From positions 31,506 to 95,505 of the forward strand of contig JANQKY010000087.1 in assembly GCA_028280885.1 (NCBI GenBank): a stretch of 64,000 bases of DNA. The letters are read 5' to 3'. The translations under genes were made by a program, and so were the position numbers. Origin of the DNA: Tepidamorphus sp. (GTDB lineage: Bacteria > Pseudomonadota > Alphaproteobacteria > Rhizobiales > Tepidamorphaceae). The notes beneath the pieces are model-generated. The model ran no database searches. It saw nothing but the letters and a program-made list of their open reading frames with translations, and was not told where the DNA came from. Positions 60,154 through 64,000 of the stretch are shown piece after piece (position 1 is the stretch's first letter; every line of letters begins with the position of its first letter).

Positions 60154-60165
60154 TTATTCGAATAA
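60154..60165. promoter_or_regulatory. LacI-type operator upstream of the isomerase gene
   Basis: TTATTCGAATAA is a perfect 12-bp palindrome with the central CG typical of LacI-family sites. It lies in the 39-bp gap between the LacI gene and the isomerase gene, shortly before GGGAGG. Confidence 0.5.
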
Positions 60166-60183
60166 TCATAATGGGAGGCGCAC

Positions 60184-61242
60184 GTGAAATCGATCAAGGG
60201 GCCGGCGATCTTCCTGGCCCAGTTCGGCGGCGACGCCACGCCGTTCAATTCCCTGGACGCCATCTGCGAATGGGCGGCTTCGCTTGGCTACAAGGGCGTG
60301 CAGATCCCGTCCTGGGACGCGCGCCTGTTCGATATCAAGGCGGCGTCGGAATCGCGGGCCTATTGCGACGATATCAGGGCGGTCGCCGACAGGCACGGTA
60401 TCGCGGTCACCGAATTGTCGACCCATTTGCAGGGGCAGCTCGTTGCCGTTCATCCGGCGTATGACGAGGCCTTCGACGGGTTCGCGGCGCCAGACGTGCG
60501 CGGCAATCCGGCGGCGCGGCAGGCCTGGGCGGTCGACCAGCTGATGCGCGCGGCGAAGGCGTCGGCCAATCTGGGGCTCACCGCGCATGCGACCTTTTCC
60601 GGCGCGCTTGCCTGGCCCTATGTCTATCCCTGGCCGCAACGGCCGGCCGGTCTTGTCGAGACGGCCTTCGACGAACTGGCAAAGCGCTGGCTGCCGATCC
60701 TGAACGCCTTCGACGAGGTGGGCGTCGACCTGTGCTACGAGATCCATCCGGGCGAAGACCTGCATGACGGGGCGAGCTTCGAGATGTTCCTTGACCGGGT
60801 CGGCCACCATCCGCGTTGCATGATGCTCTACGATCCGAGCCACTACGTCCTGCAGGCGCTCGACTATCTTCAGAACATCGATATTTATCACGAGCGCATC
60901 CGCATGTTTCACGTCAAGGATGCCGAGTTCAATCCGACCGGCCGGGTCGGCGTCTATGGCGGCTATCAGTCCTGGGTCGACCGGGCCGGCCGATTCCGGT
61001 CGCTGGGGGACGGCCAGATCGATTTCGGTGCGGTGTTCTCCAAGCTGACGCAATACGGCTATGACGGCTGGGCCGTCCTGGAATGGGAATGCTGCCTGAA
61101 GCACGCGGAAGACGGCGCGCGGGAGGGGGCGGAGTTCATCCGCGACCATATCATCCGGGTGACAGAGACCGCCTTTGACGACTTCGCCGACGCCGGCACC
61201 GATGATGCCGCCAACCGGCGCATGCTGGGGCTGGACCGATGA
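60184..61242 (+). CDS. Sugar phosphate isomerase/epimerase (xylose isomerase-like TIM barrel)
   Basis: This 352-residue barrel has candidate metal ligands in LCYEIHPGED, MLYDPSHYVL, RMFHVKDAEF and AVLEWECC, the arrangement of the AP-endonuclease-2/xylose-isomerase-like family. It begins with GTG after GGGAGG and overlaps the next gene by ATGA. With a Gfo/Idh/MocA dehydrogenase it forms a common pair acting on inositol, keto-sugar or oxidised disaccharide derivatives. No transporter gene is adjacent apart from the unrelated Liv-type system. Confidence 0.83.
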   Translation: MKSIKGPAIFLAQFGGDATPFNSLDAICEWAASLGYKGVQIPSWDARLFDIKAASESRAYCDDIRAVADRHGIAVTELSTHLQGQLVAVHPAYDEAFDGFAAPDVRGNPAARQAWAVDQLMRAAKASANLGLTAHATFSGALAWPYVYPWPQRPAGLVETAFDELAKRWLPILNAFDEVGVDLCYEIHPGEDLHDGASFEMFLDRVGHHPRCMMLYDPSHYVLQALDYLQNIDIYHERIRMFHVKDAEFNPTGRVGVYGGYQSWVDRAGRFRSLGDGQIDFGAVFSKLTQYGYDGWAVLEWECCLKHAEDGAREGAEFIRDHIIRVTETAFDDFADAGTDDAANRRMLGLDR

Positions 61243-62402
61243 CGGTCGACGGGAGCACGGCGCCGGGCCGCATCCGCCTCGGCATGGTCGGCGGCGGCCA
61301 GGGCGCGTTCATCGGCGCGGTGCACCGGCTGGCCGCCCGGATGGACGATCACTACACCTTCGTTGCCGGCGCCCTGTCGTCGGATCCCGATCGGGCCCGC
61401 GCCTCGGGCGCCGAACTGGGGCTCGACCCGAAACGGACCTATGCCGGTTTCGCCGAGATGGCGCGGCGGGAACGGCGCCTGAAGGACGGCATCGAGGCGG
61501 TGTCGATCGTCACGCCGAACAATGTCCACTATCCGGCCGCCAAGGCCTTCGTGAAGGCGGGCATCCATGTCATCTGCGACAAGCCGCTGGTCAACACCCT
61601 GCGCGAGGCGCGCGATCTCAAGAAGGCCGTCGAGGCGGCCGGCGTGCTCTTCGCGGTGACCTATAATTACACCGGCTATCCGATGGTCCGCCAGGCGCGC
61701 GAGATGGTTGCCGCCGGCGACATCGGCGCGGTGCGGGTCGTGCAGGTCGAGTATCCGCAGGACTGGCTTGCGACGAAGTTGGAAGAGACGGGCCAGAAAC
61801 AGGCCGGCTGGCGCACCGACCCGGCCCAGGCGGGTGCTGGCGGCGCGATCGGCGATATCGGCAGCCATGCCTATCACCTCGCCTGTTTTGTCTCCGGCCT
61901 TGAGGTCAGCGAGATCCTCGCCGAACTGAGCCGCTTCGTGCCCGGCCGCCAGCTTGACGACAACGCCCAGGTGCTGCTGCGATTCACGAATGGCGCGCGC
62001 GGCGCGTTGTGGGTCAGCCAGGTCGCGCCGGGCAACGAAAACGGTTTGCGGCTGCGCGTCTATGGTGAGAGCGGCGGGCTTGAGTGGGTGCAGGCGGACC
62101 CGAACCGGCTGTGGTTCACCCCGCTCGGCGCGCCGAAGCGACTGATCACGCGCGGCGGCGCCGGCGCGGGCGAGGCCGCCGGACGGGTCACCCGCGTGCC
62201 GCCCGGTCATCCGGAGGGCTATCTGGAGGGCTTCGCGACGATCTACACGGAAATCGCGCACGCGATCCGCTCCCGGCGCGCCGGCCGGGAGGTTGCCGGC
62301 GACGTCGTCTATCCGACCATCGAGGATGGTGTCGCCGGCGTCGCCTTCATCGAGGCGACGGTCCGGTCGTCGGCGCGCGGCGGGCGCTGGGTGCGGCTTT
62401 AG
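61239..62402 (+). CDS. Gfo/Idh/MocA-family oxidoreductase
   Basis: This 387-residue NAD(P)-dependent dehydrogenase has the Rossmann [35 protein letters not shown], the catalytic-lysine motif CDKPL and [11 protein letters not shown] (Asp and His of the active site). It probably oxidises a hydroxyl of a cyclic sugar or inositol whose epimer is handled by the partner isomerase. Confidence 0.87.
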   Translation: MTVDGSTAPGRIRLGMVGGGQGAFIGAVHRLAARMDDHYTFVAGALSSDPDRARASGAELGLDPKRTYAGFAEMARRERRLKDGIEAVSIVTPNNVHYPAAKAFVKAGIHVICDKPLVNTLREARDLKKAVEAAGVLFAVTYNYTGYPMVRQAREMVAAGDIGAVRVVQVEYPQDWLATKLEETGQKQAGWRTDPAQAGAGGAIGDIGSHAYHLACFVSGLEVSEILAELSRFVPGRQLDDNAQVLLRFTNGARGALWVSQVAPGNENGLRLRVYGESGGLEWVQADPNRLWFTPLGAPKRLITRGGAGAGEAAGRVTRVPPGHPEGYLEGFATIYTEIAHAIRSRRAGREVAGDVVYPTIEDGVAGVAFIEATVRSSARGGRWVRL

Positions 62403-62719
62403 CGCCGCTTCCGACAAGGCCGGCGTTGACAAACTCCCTGGAATGCTGTTTTGGCTTGTGCCCGAATGCGGGCGGTATCGGCTCGCACGAAATCGAGGAT
62501 CGATTGCGATGGCCATTGCGGCTGCAATCCTGGCGACGACCAAACCGGTCACCAAAACGGGCACCACCACCACCGGTGCCTGAACCGCTTTCCTCGTCCC
62601 CGGTCCCTCTCCCCGGCGGGGCGGGAGGGCAGGCCCCATCAGATGGGGCACCACCGAACCCGGGGAGACTGGCCAGGCCGAAGCGCTTGCCAGGCACGGT
62701 TTTCAAGGAGACATGACCG
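62403..62719. other. Intergenic region before asd
   Basis: The 317-bp gap shows no convincing gene, terminator or promoter hexamers. A degenerate CCCTCTCCCCGGCGGGGCGG stretch near 62607-62630 resembles part of the palindromic repeat family. AAGGAGA before 62720 is the asd ribosome-binding site. Confidence 0.45.
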
Positions 62720-63745
62720 ATGAGCTATTCGGTTGCGGTAGTCGGCGCCACGGGCAATGTGGGCCGGGAAATGCTGGAAATCCTGGCGGAACGGGATTTT
62801 CCGGTGAGCGAAGTCCATGCGGTCGCCTCGCGCCGCTCGCTTGGCAAGGAGGTCTCGTTCGGCGACAGCATCCTGAAGTGCAAGGATCTCGAGCAGTTCG
62901 ATTTTTCCGGCGTCGATTTCTGCCTGATGTCGGCCGGCGGCGCGATTTCGAAGGAATGGTCGCCGAAGATCGGCGCGCAGGGCCCGATCGTCATCGATAA
63001 CTCGTCCGCCTTCCGTTACGATTCCGACGTGCCGCTGATCGTGCCGGAAGTGAATGCCGATGCGGTGGCGGGCTTTGCCAAGCGCAACATCATCGCCAAC
63101 CCGAACTGTTCGACCGCCCAGCTCGTCGTCGCCTTGAAGCCGTTGCACGATGTCGCCAGGATCAGGCGCGTCGTGGTGTCAACTTACCAATCGGTGTCCG
63201 GGGCGGGCAAGGACGCGATGGACGAATTGTGGACCCAGACCAAGGGCATCTTCGTCACCGACGCGCCGGAGCCGGAAAAGTTCACCAAGCAGATCGCCTT
63301 CAACGTCATTCCCCATATCGACGTCTTCATGGAAGACGGCCAGACCAAGGAGGAATGGAAGATGGTGGCCGAGACCAAGAAGATCCTCGATCCGAAGATC
63401 AGGCTGACGGCCACCTGCGTGCGCGTGCCGGTCTTCGTCGGCCATTCCGAGGCGGTCAATATCGAGTTCGAGCAGCCGATCACCGCCGATCAGGCCCGCG
63501 ACATCCTGCGCGAGGCGCCGGGCATCCTGGTCGTCGACAAGCCGGAGGAGGACGGCTACGTCACGCCGATCGAATGCGTCGGCGACTACGCCACCTTCGT
63601 CTCGCGCATCCGCGAGGACGCCACCATCGAGAACGGCCTCAACCTGTGGTGCGTCTCCGACAACCTGCGCAAGGGCGCGGCGCTCAATACCGTGCAGATC
63701 GCCGAGACGGTGATCAATCGCGGGCTTTTGAAGAAAGCGGCATAG
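62720..63745 (+). CDS. asd: Aspartate-semialdehyde dehydrogenase
   Basis: This 341-residue enzyme reduces aspartyl-4-phosphate to aspartate semialdehyde in lysine, threonine, methionine and diaminopimelate synthesis. The NADP site is VAVVGATGNVGREML (residues 5-19), the nucleophilic Cys lies in IIANPNCSTAQLV, and the substrate Arg/His are in RLTATCVRVPVFVGHSEAVN. It is a housekeeping gene, which marks the end of the accessory clusters. Confidence 0.95.
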   Translation: MSYSVAVVGATGNVGREMLEILAERDFPVSEVHAVASRRSLGKEVSFGDSILKCKDLEQFDFSGVDFCLMSAGGAISKEWSPKIGAQGPIVIDNSSAFRYDSDVPLIVPEVNADAVAGFAKRNIIANPNCSTAQLVVALKPLHDVARIRRVVVSTYQSVSGAGKDAMDELWTQTKGIFVTDAPEPEKFTKQIAFNVIPHIDVFMEDGQTKEEWKMVAETKKILDPKIRLTATCVRVPVFVGHSEAVNIEFEQPITADQARDILREAPGILVVDKPEEDGYVTPIECVGDYATFVSRIREDATIENGLNLWCVSDNLRKGAALNTVQIAETVINRGLLKKAA

Positions 63746-63880
63746 GGGCGGGCTTCGGCAGTCTGTCGGGGGCCTGCTATAGGTATTGGTAGCGGGTCTC
63801 CAAGCTCTCCCTGGTCATCCCGAATAGCCGAGGGCCTATCCGGAAGCGGGGGCTGGCATGACGCGCGGCCGTGCCACGGG

Positions 63881-63999
63881 CCCTCACCCCGGCCCTTTGG
63901 GCCGACCCTCTCCCGCCAAGGGGGAGAGGGTGCGAGTGCATCTGAGAGGCCGTGCGGTTGTCGCAACCGCCGGCAGACAGAAAACGCCGATACCGCAAA
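63881..63999 (-). repeat. Dispersed palindromic repeat, second copy
   Basis: Read on the minus strand it starts TTTGCGGTATCGG and ends GGCCGGGGTGAGGG, matching 27065-27180 at about 80-85 per cent by eye. It runs to the window edge and may continue beyond it. Together with 63746-63880 it makes up the gene-free right end. Confidence 0.8.
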
Positions 64000-64000
64000 C

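Overview
The window reads as a chromosomal segment of a high-GC (roughly two thirds G+C by eye) alphaproteobacterium, most likely a member of the Hyphomicrobiales. The reasons are the glxBCD module, the many ABC and TRAP uptake operons, GTG starts, ATGA start/stop overlaps, and short palindromic repeats of the kind common in that order. It is dominated by catabolic gene clusters, each with its own transporter and usually its own regulator. I see no rRNA, tRNA, CRISPR array, prophage or intact transposase gene.

Layout. 1-14745: end of an unknown gene, a maleylpyruvate-isomerase-like protein, a PLP aminotransferase, an XRE-cupin regulator with two matched operators, and a 12-kb chain of mostly overlapping genes (peptide-type ABC transporter, GAF protein, hydantoinase/oxoprolinase HyuA and HyuB, M24 peptidase, second HyuB). 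14726-21496: iron-type alcohol dehydrogenase (minus strand), LysR regulator, then nitrilase-family amidase, RraA-like protein and a TRAP transporter. 21512-26827 (minus): PcaC-like decarboxylase, a second TRAP transporter and a ThDP-dependent enzyme. 27474-37389: ribose-type ABC transporter, SorC regulator, aldo/keto reductase, GlpD-like dehydrogenase, LsrF/DhnA-type aldolase and FGGY kinase, which look like one polyol or ketose pathway. 37409-39071 (minus): a second carboxymuconolactone-decarboxylase-family protein and a membrane-anchored CFA-synthase-like methyltransferase.

39238-59010 is the most interesting region. It holds a GntR/FCD regulator, glxBCD (the family of N-methylglutamate synthase), a sarcosine-oxidase-like flavoprotein, a glutamine-synthetase-family ligase, and a small bacterial microcompartment (BMC) operon. 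The BMC operon has one pentamer, one hexamer and one tandem-trimer shell gene, an opine-dehydrogenase-like protein, a CoA-acylating aldehyde dehydrogenase, a malate/lactate dehydrogenase with an EutQ-like N-terminal segment, and a Rid-family protein. A branched-chain-type ABC transporter follows. A shared operator core TACTGTATTC occurs at four promoters in this region, which ties it together as one regulon. My reading is an amine-degrading metabolosome: the amine is put onto glutamate (gamma-glutamyl amide, then N-alkylglutamate), the N-alkylglutamate is oxidised to an aldehyde, and the aldehyde becomes an acyl-CoA inside the shell. No phosphotransacylase, alcohol dehydrogenase, ethanolamine lyase or diol dehydratase is present.

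59113-62402 is a LacI-regulated pair (TIM-barrel isomerase, Gfo/Idh/MocA dehydrogenase). 62720-63745 is asd. Non-coding features include a 274-bp MITE-like element placed directly before the ABC permease start codon, a lower-GC patch with an NmrA-like gene splitting the glx/BMC region, a tandem array of seven mostly 11-bp units upstream of glxB, and an inverted pair of dispersed repeats at 27065-27180 and 63881-63999.
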